Part shown: one piece after another, positions 1-7,982 of the stretch
Layout: every line of letters begins with the position of its first letter
Position numbering within the stretch: position 1 is the first letter of the stretch
NCBI GenBank assembly: GCA_023511915.1
Contig: JAIMAN010000005.1
Span: 1 to 64,000, forward strand
Length of the DNA stretch: 64,000 bases
Source of the DNA: Armatimonadota bacterium
GTDB taxonomy: Bacteria; Armatimonadota; Fimbriimonadia; Fimbriimonadales; GBS-DC
Direction of reading: 5' to 3'
The notes under the pieces: model-generated
Told to the model about the DNA's origin: nothing
Seen by the model: the letters and a program-made list of their open reading frames with translations, nothing else
The model's database searches: none
Position numbers and translations under genes: made by a program

Positions 1-1
1 C

Positions 2-97
2 TGGCGGAGGGTCTGGGATTCGAACCCAGGGTAGGGAGCATAACCTCCCTACAACCGCTTAGCAGGCGGCCCCTTTCGACCACTCAGGCAACCCTCC
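2..97 (-). tRNA. tRNA-Ser (anticodon GCT), CCA encoded
   Basis: The reverse complement folds as a class II tRNA: acceptor GGAGGGT/ACCCTCC, discriminator G, encoded CCA, anticodon loop CTGCTAA giving GCT (reads AGC/AGU), a long variable arm with an 8-bp stem (GTAGGGAG/CTCCCTAC) and T-loop TTCGAAT. The long variable arm, G discriminator and anticodon together identify serine. Confidence 0.96.
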
Positions 98-111
98 GCC
101 TCGCAAGGTGA

Positions 112-140
112 ATTATACCATATGTGCAAGGGGCTGTCAA
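112..140 (-). promoter_or_regulatory. Housekeeping promoter of tRNA-Ser
   Basis: On the minus strand TTGACA is followed by a 17-nt spacer and TATAAT preceded by GG; the predicted start lies about 8 nt upstream of the tRNA. This is the only textbook -35/-10 pair with ideal spacing that I found in the window. Confidence 0.85.
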
Positions 141-150
141 GTGCCCTGTT

Positions 151-762
151 CTAATTCGGCGGCGGGGGGAAGTCCAGCACCGAGACGGGCACTTCGAAGG
201 TGACGCCCGTGCCCGCGTCGGTGATTACCAGTCGGGTCGCGCCGCGCCGCAGCCCCGTGATACGCACAGAGTTCGCACTCAGTTTCTGCGCGGTCGCCAA
301 ATTCGCATCGCGCACCGAGAAGACGAAGTCCGCGCTCACGACGCCGTTGGTCTGCAAGTCGCGCAGGGTCGCCGCGACTGGTATCTGCTCGCCCGCCCAG
401 ACCTCAATCGTCGCGGGGTTTGTCTCGATCTGGTAGCGGCTGAGGTCGTACTGAATCGAGCCGACGGCGCCTGCCACAACCGTGAACTCCTGCGCGACGA
501 CCTGCCCGTTGCTGAGGGTGGTCTCCACGCGGATGCGGTGCGCGCCTGGGGGCAGCACAATCCGCTGCGGGTTCTCCACCAGTTGCCCGTTGAGGAACAC
601 GCGCGCGCCCGTCGGGTTGCCCGTCACGGCGAGCGAGAAGGTAGTCGTACCCCCACCGCCGCCCCCGCCGCCCGAACACGCCAGCAGGCTCAGCGCAAAC
701 AGCGCGCCGAGCAGTCCCGTCGTCCATCGCATCGTCCAAGCACGCATGTTTCGGTTCTCCAT
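151..762 (-). CDS. Lipoprotein with PEGA-like and Ig-like domains
   Basis: A 203-residue protein with a signal peptide ending in the lipobox LLAC (about residues 26-29), so the mature chain should be lipid-anchored at a Cys. A Gly-rich linker follows, then a PEGA-like segment (TGARVFLNGQLV, PPGAHRIRV) of the kind seen in surface-layer and cell-wall proteins, and then a beta-rich domain resembling bacterial Ig-like folds. An internal ATG (747) has a GGAG upstream and may be the true start. The gene sits alone between a tRNA and a repeat cluster. Partner and exact role are unknown; the lipoprotein call is firm, the domain call is by eye. Confidence 0.7.
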   Translation of the reverse strand: MENRNMRAWTMRWTTGLLGALFALSLLACSGGGGGGGGTTTFSLAVTGNPTGARVFLNGQLVENPQRIVLPPGAHRIRVETTLSNGQVVAQEFTVVAGAVGSIQYDLSRYQIETNPATIEVWAGEQIPVAATLRDLQTNGVVSADFVFSVRDANLATAQKLSANSVRITGLRRGATRLVITDAGTGVTFEVPVSVLDFPPPPN

Positions 763-791
763 AACTTACTTGACTTGCAGGATTTTCGCAA

Positions 792-962
792 CCCCCTCCT
801 TATGGTTCCCCCTGCCAGCAGGGGGAACCAAGCCTGCGTCCGCTTGGCTCCCCTCGCGCAGCGGCGGAACCTATCCCGCTTCTCGGTTCCCCTCGCGCAG
901 CGGCGGAACCTGCTCCGCTTCGCGGTTCCCCTCGCGCAGCGGGGGGAACCTTAAGGAGGGGG
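792..962. repeat. Composite inverted/tandem repeat cluster (REP-like)
   Basis: An outer near-perfect inverted repeat of about 20 bp (CCCCCTCCTTATGGTTCCCC / GGGGAACCTTAAGGAGGGGG) encloses a palindrome GGTTCCCCCTGCC..GGGGGAACC (804-829) and three roughly 25-bp units of type GGTTCCCCTCGCGCAGCGGCGGAACC (about 847-871, 885-910, 924-950), each able to form a hairpin. No coding potential of its own. It fills most of the 225-bp gap before asnS. Confidence 0.8.
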
Positions 963-987
963 GCAAACCACATACTTTAGACGCCCG

Positions 988-2379
988 CTAAAACTCGGCG
1001 TTTCCAGGCGTGCGCGGGAACGGAATCACATCCCGAATGTTTTTCATGCCCGTGAGGTACATCAGCATCCGCTCGAAGCCCAGCCCGAAGCCCGAATGGG
1101 GCGCGCTGCCGTAGCGACGCAGGTCTAAGTACCACCAGTAGTCCTGCTCGTTCAGCCCCATCTCGCGGATGCGTTGCAGCAGCACCTCGTAGCGTTCCTC
1201 GCGCTGGCTGCCGCCGATAATCTCGCCCACGCGCGGTACCAGCACATCCATCGCCCGCACGGTGCGCTCGTCGTCGTTCAGGCGCATATAAAACGCCTTA
1301 ATCTCGCGCGGGTAGTCCGTCACAATCACGGGCTTTCTGAAATGCTCTTCGGTCAGGTAGCGCTCATGCTCGGTCTGCAGGTCGTTGCCCCACACGGGCG
1401 GGAACTCCCAATCGCGCGACGCGCCCTGCAGGATGCGAATCGCCTCCGTGTAGGTGATGCGCTCAAAGGGCGACTCGGCGACATGCTGCAGCGTCTCCAG
1501 CACGGTGTTGTCGATGCGCTCGTGGAAAAACTGCAAGTCTTCGTCGCAGTGGTCTAACACATAGCGAATGATGTATTTGAGAAACTCTTCGGCGAGGTCG
1601 GCGTTGTCGTGCAGGTCGTAGAACGCCATCTCGGGTTCGATCATCCAGAACTCGGCGAGGTGGCGCGGGGTGTTGCTGTTCTCGGCGCGGAAGGTCGGTC
1701 CGAAGGTGTAGACCTTGCCGAACGCAAGTGCGAAAATCTCCGCCTCCAGTTGCCCGCTGACGGTCAGGTAGGCGGGCTTGCCGAAAAAGTCCTGCGTGAA
1801 GTCCACCCGACCGTCGGGCGTGCGCGGCAGGTTCTCCAAGTCGAGCGTGGTGACGCGGAACATCGCGCCCGCGCCCTCGCAGTCAGAGGTAGTGATCATC
1901 GGGCTATGCACATACAAAAAGTCGCGCTCGTGGAAGAACTTGTGGATCGCGTAGGCGAGCGCGTGGCGCACACGAAACACCGCGCCAAAGGTGTTGCCCC
2001 GCACGCGCAGGTGGGCAATCTCACGCAGATACTCGAACGAGTGCCCCTTTTTCTGCATCGGGTAGGTCTCGGGGTCGGCGGTTCCGTAGATATGCACGGA
2101 CTGGAGGCGCAACTCCACAGGCTGCTTGGGCGCGGGCGACTCGGTGAGGACGCCAACCGCCTCGATACACGCGCCTGTGGTGATGTGGCGCAGCGTCTCT
2201 TCGGCGATCACGCCCGCCTCCGCCACAACCTGCAGGCTCTTGAAGCGCGAGCCGTCGTTGAGTTCAATAAACGAGACGCCCTTCGAATCGCGTCGGGAGC
2301 GCACCCAGCCACGCACTTTCAGCAGGCTCCCAATCGGCTGCTCATACGCCTGCTTCACGGAGACCCACTTCGGTTCCAT
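988..2379 (-). CDS. asnS: Asparaginyl-tRNA synthetase
   Basis: A 463-residue cytosolic class II aminoacyl-tRNA synthetase that charges tRNA-Asn. An N-terminal OB-fold anticodon-binding domain (about residues 10-110, [13 protein letters not shown]) precedes a catalytic core with class II motif 2 ([16 protein letters not shown]) and motif 3 ([15 protein letters not shown]), matching the AsnRS rather than AspRS pattern; length is normal. The ORF track extends upstream into fecCD, but MEPKW is the sensible start: it lies 7 nt from a GGTACAAT element, so translation is probably leaderless. It follows the ftsEX-fecCD operon but appears to have its own promoter. Confidence 0.95.
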   Translation of the reverse strand: MEPKWVSVKQAYEQPIGSLLKVRGWVRSRRDSKGVSFIELNDGSRFKSLQVVAEAGVIAEETLRHITTGACIEAVGVLTESPAPKQPVELRLQSVHIYGTADPETYPMQKKGHSFEYLREIAHLRVRGNTFGAVFRVRHALAYAIHKFFHERDFLYVHSPMITTSDCEGAGAMFRVTTLDLENLPRTPDGRVDFTQDFFGKPAYLTVSGQLEAEIFALAFGKVYTFGPTFRAENSNTPRHLAEFWMIEPEMAFYDLHDNADLAEEFLKYIIRYVLDHCDEDLQFFHERIDNTVLETLQHVAESPFERITYTEAIRILQGASRDWEFPPVWGNDLQTEHERYLTEEHFRKPVIVTDYPREIKAFYMRLNDDERTVRAMDVLVPRVGEIIGGSQREERYEVLLQRIREMGLNEQDYWWYLDLRRYGSAPHSGFGLGFERMLMYLTGMKNIRDVIPFPRTPGNAEF

Positions 2380-2386
2380 GACGGAT

Positions 2387-2394
2387 ATTGTACC
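2387..2394 (-). promoter_or_regulatory. Extended -10 of asnS
   Basis: Minus-strand GGTACAAT ends 7 nt before the asnS ATG, within the 23-nt gap to fecCD; predicts a leaderless mRNA. Confidence 0.6.
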
Positions 2395-2402
2395 TGAGCA
2401 GG

Positions 2403-3401
2403 TCAGGCACTCCGTCCCTCGCCCCGCATGACCCACAGAAAGAGCGGCGCGCCAATCAGCGCGGTGATGACGCCGACGGGCAACTCGACAGGGCGCGCCA
2501 GCGTGCGAGCGAGCGTGTCCGCCCACAGCAGCAAGATTGCGCCGCCCAGCGCGGAAAGCGGCATCAGCACGCGATGGTCGCCCCCCACCACACGGCGCAG
2601 CAGGTGTGGGGTCATCCAGCCCACGAAGCCGATGATGCCCGCAATCGCCACTGTCGCGGCAGTCGCCAACGCGCCGCCCACCAGCACCGCCCACTTGAGC
2701 CGCTCCACCTGCACGCCCAAGTGCTGCGCGGTCTCCTCACCCGCCGTGTAGAGGTTCAACGCGCGCGCCTGTAGCATCAGCATCCTGCAGCCGACCAGCG
2801 CAGGCACGCTTGCCCACCCCAAGCGCATCCAGTCGGCGTTCAGCAGCCCGCCCAGCAGCCAATACAGCACGCGCGACAGGTCCTCGCCCGCCAGCACCAG
2901 CAGGAGCGTAATCACGCCCCACAAACTTGCGCTCAGCGACACGCCCACCAGCAGGAAACTGGGAATGCGCAGTTGCCCGCCCTGCCGACTCAGCCCCAGC
3001 GCGAGCATCAGCGTCAGCAGCCCGCTGCCGAACGCCAGCAGCGCAATCGCGCCAACCCAACCGCGCAGATGCCACCCCAGCAGCACGCCGACCGCCGCGC
3101 CGACCGCCGCCCCCGACGAGACGCCCACGATGTACGGGTCTGCCAGCGAGTTGCGTAGCAGCCCCTGAAACGCGCAGCCCACGCAGCCCAGCACGCCGCC
3201 GACCAGAACCGCCGTCAGCACGCGCGGCAGGCGCAACTCCCAGAGAATCACCCGCGCTGTTTCGTCGCCGCGCCCGCGCAGCGCGTCCCACAGTTCGGCA
3301 AGGCTCAGCGGAACCGCCCCCATCAGCAGACACAGCAGCGCACTCGCGCCCAATCCGCTCAGCAGGATCACAGCCGCCAGCCACGCGCGTTGGGTGCGCA
3401 C
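2403..3401 (-). CDS. FecCD/BtuC-type ABC transporter permease
   Basis: A 332-residue inner-membrane permease of the FecCD family, which imports ferric siderophores, haem or cobalamin together with an ATPase and a binding protein. Hydrophobic segments run throughout, and family-typical strings are present ([14 protein letters not shown] near the N terminus, [17 protein letters not shown], and [12 protein letters not shown] near residue 260). GTG start with GAGGGG 5 nt upstream. It lies 9 nt downstream of ftsX and is probably cotranscribed with ftsEX. No binding protein or cognate ATPase is adjacent, so the substrate cannot be assigned. Confidence 0.9.
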   Translation of the reverse strand: MRTQRAWLAAVILLSGLGASALLCLLMGAVPLSLAELWDALRGRGDETARVILWELRLPRVLTAVLVGGVLGCVGCAFQGLLRNSLADPYIVGVSSGAAVGAAVGVLLGWHLRGWVGAIALLAFGSGLLTLMLALGLSRQGGQLRIPSFLLVGVSLSASLWGVITLLLVLAGEDLSRVLYWLLGGLLNADWMRLGWASVPALVGCRMLMLQARALNLYTAGEETAQHLGVQVERLKWAVLVGGALATAATVAIAGIIGFVGWMTPHLLRRVVGGDHRVLMPLSALGGAILLLWADTLARTLARPVELPVGVITALIGAPLFLWVMRGEGRSA

Positions 3402-3410
3402 AGTCGCCCC

Positions 3411-4286
3411 TCAGATGCGCACATAGCGCAGCGTCGCCCACCACGCGCACAGCCCGCCCATCAGCGCGCCCAGCGTCGGCAGCCCGACCAGCACCACGAG
3501 CGGGGGCAGCCCAGGCGGCAAATCGCGCAGGAACGCCCACTGCTCGGTCATATAGTCGGACAACAGCGCGGCGGCAAGCAGGGTCAGCGTCGCCGCCAAC
3601 GCGCCGCCGACCAGCCCCTGCGTCATTCCCTCCAAGATGAACGGCAGCCGTATCGAGCGCAGCGTCGCGCCGACCAGCGCCATCACGCGCACCTCGCGCT
3701 GACGCGAGAAAATCGTCAGGCGCACAGTGTTGTAAATCAGGATCAGCGCCGCCAGCAGCAGCAATCCGCCCGCGCCCAGCCCAATCCAGCGCACCAAACG
3801 CGAGAGGCTCAGCACCGTCTGCAACTCCGCGCGGCTGTCGATGACCTCGTCCACCAAGGGCGACTGCTGGATGCGCTCGGCGACGGCAGGCAACTGTTCA
3901 GGATCGCGCACACGCACGGTGAGCTTGTCGGGCAGCGGGTTCGGGATGTCCGCAAGGTTCACATCCGCCGCGAGTTTCTGCTTCTGCTCTTCCCACGCGA
4001 CCTCGCGCGGGGTCAGCGTCGCCTGCGCCACCGCCTGCCACGACTCCAGCTCGGCTTTCAGCTGCAGCGCCTGCTCGCGCGTCGCGGTCATTTTGAGGAA
4101 CACCTCCGCCTCGAACTGGCTGGGCAGGGCACTGGCGGCGGCGTCCAGCTTGTACAGCGCCATGCCCGCCCCGCCCAGCAGAATCAGCGCGATACACGCG
4201 GTGCTAATCGCCGCCGCCTGCATCGTCGCGTTGCGCAGCAGGCTCTCCCAAGTCTCGTGCAGCACGAAACGGATGCGGTCAATCAT
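3411..4286 (-). CDS. ftsX: Cell-division protein FtsX
   Basis: A 291-residue inner-membrane protein of the FtsX family. A short cytoplasmic N terminus leads into TM1 (about residues 24-46), then a large periplasmic domain (about 50-165) and three further TM segments. With FtsE it forms an ABC-like complex that transmits ATPase cycles across the membrane to activate peptidoglycan hydrolases at the septum. The start overlaps the ftsE stop by 4 nt (ATGA), implying translational coupling. Length and topology are normal. No peptidoglycan hydrolase gene is adjacent. Confidence 0.92.
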   Translation of the reverse strand: MIDRIRFVLHETWESLLRNATMQAAAISTACIALILLGGAGMALYKLDAAASALPSQFEAEVFLKMTATREQALQLKAELESWQAVAQATLTPREVAWEEQKQKLAADVNLADIPNPLPDKLTVRVRDPEQLPAVAERIQQSPLVDEVIDSRAELQTVLSLSRLVRWIGLGAGGLLLLAALILIYNTVRLTIFSRQREVRVMALVGATLRSIRLPFILEGMTQGLVGGALAATLTLLAAALLSDYMTEQWAFLRDLPPGLPPLVVLVGLPTLGALMGGLCAWWATLRYVRI

Positions 4287-4996
4287 AGCAGCACCGAAGC
4301 GTACAGGCGATCCAGCTCCATGGGGTAGCCCCCGCGCGGCACATCGCTGAGAATCTGCCCGCGATCCATCGCCACCACCCGCTGGCAGGCGCGGTCAACA
4401 ATCGTGCGGTTGTGCGTCGAGACAATCACCGTCGCGCCGCGCAGGTTGATGCGCAGCAGCAGTTCGATGATCTCCCACGAGGTGTCGGGGTCGAGGTTGG
4501 CGGTCGGCTCGTCGGCGATCAGCAGGGGTGGGTTGTTGGCGATGGCGCGGGCAATTGCCGCGCGTTGCGCCTCGCCGCCCGACAGCTGACTGGGCAGCTG
4601 ACGCGCCTGCTCGTTCAGCCCCACCAGCGCCAGCACCTGCGCCACGCGCTGGCGCACCGCGCTCTCGTTGTAGCCAATCGCCCGCAAGCCGTAGGCGATG
4701 TTCTCCCACACCGTCTTGCGCGGCAGCAGCGGGTAGTCCTGCGGCACGATGCCCATCTGTCGGCGCAGAAACGGCAACTCGCGCGGCTTGAGCCGATGCA
4801 CGGGCTGCCCCAGCACCCACACTTCGCCTTCTGTGGGGCGTCGCTCGCCGTACAGGAGCTTGAAGAGCGTCGACTTGCCCGCCCCTGTCGCGCCCACCAG
4901 AAACACAAACTCGCCGCGCTCCACCCGCAAATTCACACGCCGCAGCGCGCCCTGCTCGCCATACGCCACGCTCACCTGCTTCAGCTCAACCGCCAT
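4283..4996 (-). CDS. ftsE: Cell-division ATP-binding protein FtsE
   Basis: A 237-residue ABC ATPase. Walker A GATGAGKSTLFKLLYG (about residues 35-50), signature LSGGEAQRAAIARA, Walker B LLIADEPTANLDP and the H-loop (VSTHN) are intact. The pairing with ftsX identifies it as FtsE rather than another ABC protein. The ORF track starts at a GTG one codon earlier; I prefer the ATG. It is the first gene of ftsE-ftsX-fecCD. No clear promoter was recognised in the 120-bp divergent spacer on this strand. Confidence 0.93.
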   Translation of the reverse strand: MAVELKQVSVAYGEQGALRRVNLRVERGEFVFLVGATGAGKSTLFKLLYGERRPTEGEVWVLGQPVHRLKPRELPFLRRQMGIVPQDYPLLPRKTVWENIAYGLRAIGYNESAVRQRVAQVLALVGLNEQARQLPSQLSGGEAQRAAIARAIANNPPLLIADEPTANLDPDTSWEIIELLLRINLRGATVIVSTHNRTIVDRACQRVVAMDRGQILSDVPRGGYPMELDRLYASVLL

Positions 4997-5026
4997 CACA
5001 AGCGCAATTCGCCTGCGCCGCGCCGA

Positions 5027-5040
5027 TTCCTGCCACTTTT
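5027..5040 (+). repeat. Intergenic motif TTCCTGCCACTTTT
   Basis: One copy of a recurrent intergenic motif, TTCCTGCC(A/G)(G/C)TTTT-like, about 22 nt upstream of a -10 element. Other copies lie near 14681, 23926, 24774 and 30014. Function unknown. Confidence 0.45.
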
Positions 5041-5059
5041 GGACTTACCCTGCGCGAAC

Positions 5060-5068
5060 GGGTACAAT
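5060..5068 (+). promoter_or_regulatory. Extended -10 of the 5120 oxidoreductase
   Basis: GGGTACAAT; predicted start about 45 nt upstream of the ATG, giving a leader with a normal AGGAG site. Confidence 0.6.
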
Positions 5069-5119
5069 ACATGGCATGGTTCGCGTCCCAGAGGGCTGGG
5101 CTTGACCAGGAGCAAGCGC

Positions 5120-6208
5120 ATGGAGACAGTAGGCGTCGGGATTATCGGGGCAGGCGGCATCGCGGCGGCGCACGCGAAGGCTTACCAAATGCTGGGCGCA
5201 AAAGCGCACCTGATTGGCGTCGCGGACATTGATGAAGACCGCGCACGCGCGTTCGCACGCCGCTACGAAATCCCCGTCTGGAGCACCGAAGACGAGGATA
5301 TCCTCAAGCGCGACGATATCCAAGTCGTGAGCCTGTGCCTGCCCCATCATCTGCACGCCCCTGTCGCCATCGCCGCGCTGCAGGCAGGCAAACATGTGCT
5401 GGTCGAAAAACCACTGGCAATCAGTCTGGAAGAGGCAGATGCGATGATTCGCGCGGCGCAAAAAGCCAAGCGGCGACTCAGCGTCGTGTTCCAGCTGCGC
5501 TTCGAAAGCGATGTGCAACGCGCACGGCTGATTCTGGAGCGCGGGCTGATCGGCGCGCCGTTTTATGCAGAAGCCAGCTGCCTCTGGTGGCGGCGCCCGA
5601 TGTATTACGAGAACACATGGCGCGGCAAGTGGGCAACCGAGGGCGGCGGCGCGGTCATCAATCAAGCCGTCCACCACCTCGACCTGCTGATTTATCTGCT
5701 GGGCATGCCGCAGCGCGTCTACGCCGAAATCGACACCGTCGCGCACCAAATCGAAGTGGAAGACTGGTGTCTGGCGACGCTCTACTGGGATGGGCTGAAG
5801 ACGAGCTTCTGCGCGTCCACCTGCGCCGAGCTGGAGACCGACTCCAGCCGCCTCTTGATTCTGGGCGCGCACGGCTCGCTGCAGATGTTCCCGTTCCGAC
5901 CCCACTCACGCCACGAGGAGCGCCACCTGCAAATCGGCGAGGCGTGCCGCGCCATCCCTGAACAGGAGACTCCTGGGCATACCGCCGAGATTCACGACTT
6001 CGTGCATAGCGTGCTGGAGAACCGCGAACCGCGCGTGTCGGCTACGGAAGGACGACGCGCTTTGGAACTCATCACCGCCATCTACCAGTCGGCGTTCACC
6101 CACGAGGTGGTGCATCTGCCCCTCGCGACCGACAGCCCCTGCTACACCACCGCAGGCAAACTGGAGATGGCGCGACGCTACACCGCGAGCCGAGCGAAGC
6201 GAAGCTAA
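5120..6208 (+). CDS. Gfo/Idh/MocA-family oxidoreductase
   Basis: A 362-residue NAD(P)-dependent dehydrogenase. The N-terminal Rossmann fold carries GIIGAGGIAAAHA (about residues 6-18), the family EKPLAIS motif lies near residue 100 (the Lys is the usual catalytic or cofactor-contacting residue), and the C-terminal alpha/beta domain contains NQAVHHLDLLIYLLG. Substrates of the family are mainly sugars, inositols and related polyols; the specific substrate cannot be read from sequence. Start chosen at METVG, with AGGAG 8 nt upstream; the ORF track begins about 700 nt earlier, antisense to ftsE. The response regulator follows 19 nt downstream and may be cotranscribed. Confidence 0.9.
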   Translation: METVGVGIIGAGGIAAAHAKAYQMLGAKAHLIGVADIDEDRARAFARRYEIPVWSTEDEDILKRDDIQVVSLCLPHHLHAPVAIAALQAGKHVLVEKPLAISLEEADAMIRAAQKAKRRLSVVFQLRFESDVQRARLILERGLIGAPFYAEASCLWWRRPMYYENTWRGKWATEGGGAVINQAVHHLDLLIYLLGMPQRVYAEIDTVAHQIEVEDWCLATLYWDGLKTSFCASTCAELETDSSRLLILGAHGSLQMFPFRPHSRHEERHLQIGEACRAIPEQETPGHTAEIHDFVHSVLENREPRVSATEGRRALELITAIYQSAFTHEVVHLPLATDSPCYTTAGKLEMARRYTASRAKRS

Positions 6209-6227
6209 GCGAGAGATGGAGGGAACT

Positions 6228-6818
6228 ATGGAAACGCACAAATCCACTATCCGTGTGATGGTTGCGGAGGATGAGGAGCTGACCCGACTGATGGTGCGCA
6301 CCCAGCTCGAACAGATGGGCTACGAAATCGTCGGCGAGGCAGAAACAGGCGAAGACGCTGTGCGCGTCGCGCTCCAAGCGCAGCCCGATGTCATCGTCAT
6401 GGACATTCGCATGCCCCTGATGGATGGCATCGAAGCCGCGCGACAAATCGTTGAGCAGCACCCCTGCGCCATCGTGTTCCTCACTGCCTACGCCGAAGAG
6501 GAACTGGTCAACCAAGCGACTGCTGCAGGCGCATACGCCTACCTGCTCAAACCGTTCCGCAAGCAGGAACTCGCGCCCGCCATCAATGTCGCCCTGACCC
6601 GATTCCGCGAAATGCAAACCAAAGACAAAGAGGTGCGCGAACTGCAAGAAGCCTTAGAAACCCGCAAACTCATCGAACGCGCCAAAGGCATCCTGATGGA
6701 TCGGCTGGGACTGAGCGAATCGGAAGCGTTCCGACGCATCCACTTTATGGCGCGCAACCAGAACAAAACGATGAAAGAAATCGCCCAAAGCATTATCACG
6801 GCGTCCGAGATCCTCTGA
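6228..6818 (+). CDS. Response regulator with ANTAR RNA-binding domain
   Basis: A 196-residue two-domain regulator. An N-terminal receiver has acidic residues AEDEE, the phosphoacceptor Asp in VIVMDIRMPLMDG, a Thr/Ser in FLTAYAEE and Lys in LLKPF. The C-terminal ANTAR domain (about residues 135-190) carries LIERAKGILMDRLGLSESEAF. ANTAR proteins such as AmiR and NasR bind paired hairpins in leader RNAs and cause antitermination. The start METHK is chosen over the ATG four codons earlier because GGAGGG precedes it. No histidine kinase is adjacent. The structured leader of the next gene is an obvious but unproven target. Confidence 0.9.
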   Translation: METHKSTIRVMVAEDEELTRLMVRTQLEQMGYEIVGEAETGEDAVRVALQAQPDVIVMDIRMPLMDGIEAARQIVEQHPCAIVFLTAYAEEELVNQATAAGAYAYLLKPFRKQELAPAINVALTRFREMQTKDKEVRELQEALETRKLIERAKGILMDRLGLSESEAFRRIHFMARNQNKTMKEIAQSIITASEIL

Positions 6819-6844
6819 TAATTACCAGTTTTGTCGAGCGCCCC

Positions 6845-6871
6845 TTGACAAAACCGCAATTGGGGTATAAT
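6845..6871 (+). promoter_or_regulatory. Promoter of prepilin gene 6988
   Basis: TTGACA and GGGGTATAAT are separated by 15 nt, two less than ideal; predicts a leader of about 110 nt. A TACCAGTTTTG copy of the recurrent motif lies just upstream (about 6823-6833). Confidence 0.65.
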
Positions 6872-6887
6872 AGGCTACTCCCAGGAG

Positions 6888-6925
6888 GGCAGCCCCGCAC
6901 AGACGGGACTGCCTTCGTTTATTCT
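6888..6925 (+). promoter_or_regulatory. Leader hairpin upstream of prepilin, attenuator-like
   Basis: The 5' leader contains GGCAG-C-CCCG-CACAGA-CGGG-A-CTGCC followed by a T-rich stretch (TTCGTTTATT). It could be a weak terminator or an RNA-binding site. A weaker second hairpin (CTGTCGGTTCGGCAG) lies shortly downstream. Confidence 0.45.
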
Positions 6926-6987
6926 GAAGTCTGTCGGTTCGGCAGGCAGTATCGGGAGAACATCACATAGGAGGTATGTGCAGAACC

Positions 6988-7854
6988 ATGAATCGCAAGG
7001 GCTTTACGCTGATTGAGCTGCTGGTCGTGATTGCGATTATCGCGATCTTGGCGGCTATCTTGTTCCCCGTGTTTGCGCAGGCACGCGAGAGCGCGCGCCA
7101 GACCCAATGTACCAACAACCAGAAGCAAATCGCAACCAGCGTGCTGATGTATGTGCAGGACTATGAGGAGACCTTCCCCATGAGCGCGTACTTCGGACGC
7201 AACCCGCAGGGGCAGCTGGCGCTGGTAGCGATTTACGATGTGCTGGCGCCCTACATCAAGAATGTGGACATCTTCGTCTGCCCCAGCTACCGACCTGGCA
7301 TCGACTGGCCGCAGCGCGTGCAGGCGGCAGGCTCGCCCGCCCCAGCACTGGGCACCTTCCGCTATGTCGGCTACATCCCCAACCTCGGTCTGTTCGCCGA
7401 GAACTTCTGCCCCATCGCCAATAAGCGCACCCAGGTCACCAAGATCGCTGCTGTGGACGCGCCCGTCAACACCATCATGCTGTTCGACGGCTACCTGAAG
7501 AATCAGGCTGCCCTGGAATACTTCAACTTCCTGGCGTATGCACGCCACAAAGAGGGCGTCGTGATTAACTTTGCCGACGGGCACGCGAAGTGGTACCGCT
7601 GGAACGGCATCAAGAACATCGCGCCGCGCGACCAGTTCCCCACGCCCGCAACTGCCTACAACGGGCAAGCGACGCGCGTCGGGGCAGGCGGATTCTACTA
7701 CAACTGGCGCGAGCGCGCTGGGGAAGGCTTAATCGCCACCGAAGCAGGACTGCAGGCAGTTCAAAGCACACCCAGCGGACCCGATGGTCCCTACAACGAC
7801 CTGCACGGCGTGCCCGGCACAGGCGTGACCGACTCGGAAGACACAGGCTGCTGA
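6988..7854 (+). CDS. DUF1559-type prepilin / pseudopilin
   Basis: A 288-residue secreted or pilus-like protein. The N terminus is a classic type IV prepilin signal ([25 protein letters not shown]): prepilin peptidase should cut after the Gly and methylate the following Phe, and the hydrophobic helix anchors or assembles the product. The C-terminal region has the DG-type motif [15 protein letters not shown] typical of DUF1559 (H-X9-DG) proteins of Armatimonadota and Planctomycetota. Start taken at MNRKGF, 13 nt after AGGAGG; the ATG in the track abuts that site. It has its own promoter and terminator, so it is monocistronic. A paralogue lies at 13856. Confidence 0.92.
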   Translation: MNRKGFTLIELLVVIAIIAILAAILFPVFAQARESARQTQCTNNQKQIATSVLMYVQDYEETFPMSAYFGRNPQGQLALVAIYDVLAPYIKNVDIFVCPSYRPGIDWPQRVQAAGSPAPALGTFRYVGYIPNLGLFAENFCPIANKRTQVTKIAAVDAPVNTIMLFDGYLKNQAALEYFNFLAYARHKEGVVINFADGHAKWYRWNGIKNIAPRDQFPTPATAYNGQATRVGAGGFYYNWRERAGEGLIATEAGLQAVQSTPSGPDGPYNDLHGVPGTGVTDSEDTGC

Positions 7855-7875
7855 ACACACATCTATTCCTCTTGC

Positions 7876-7913
7876 CTTCGCCAAGCCTGAAATGGGCTTG
7901 GCGAAGTTTTTTT
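7876..7913 (+). terminator. Rho-independent terminator
   Basis: CTTCGCCAAGCC-tgaaat-GGGCTTGGCGAAG followed by a run of T, just after the prepilin stop codon. Confidence 0.92.
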
Positions 7914-7982
7914 AACGCCTCGCGAAACCGCAGGAACCTGCCGACAATAATCTGCGTTAATATCCATAGACAGGGGGCATCT

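Noticed and set aside
804-950. Possible CRISPR-like array of about 25-bp units
   Set aside because: Units are themselves palindromic, spacers are short and similar to each other, and there are no cas genes.
988-2694. Upstream-extended asnS start at 2694
   Set aside because: The extension is in the shadow of fecCD; the -10 and conserved N terminus place the start at 2379.
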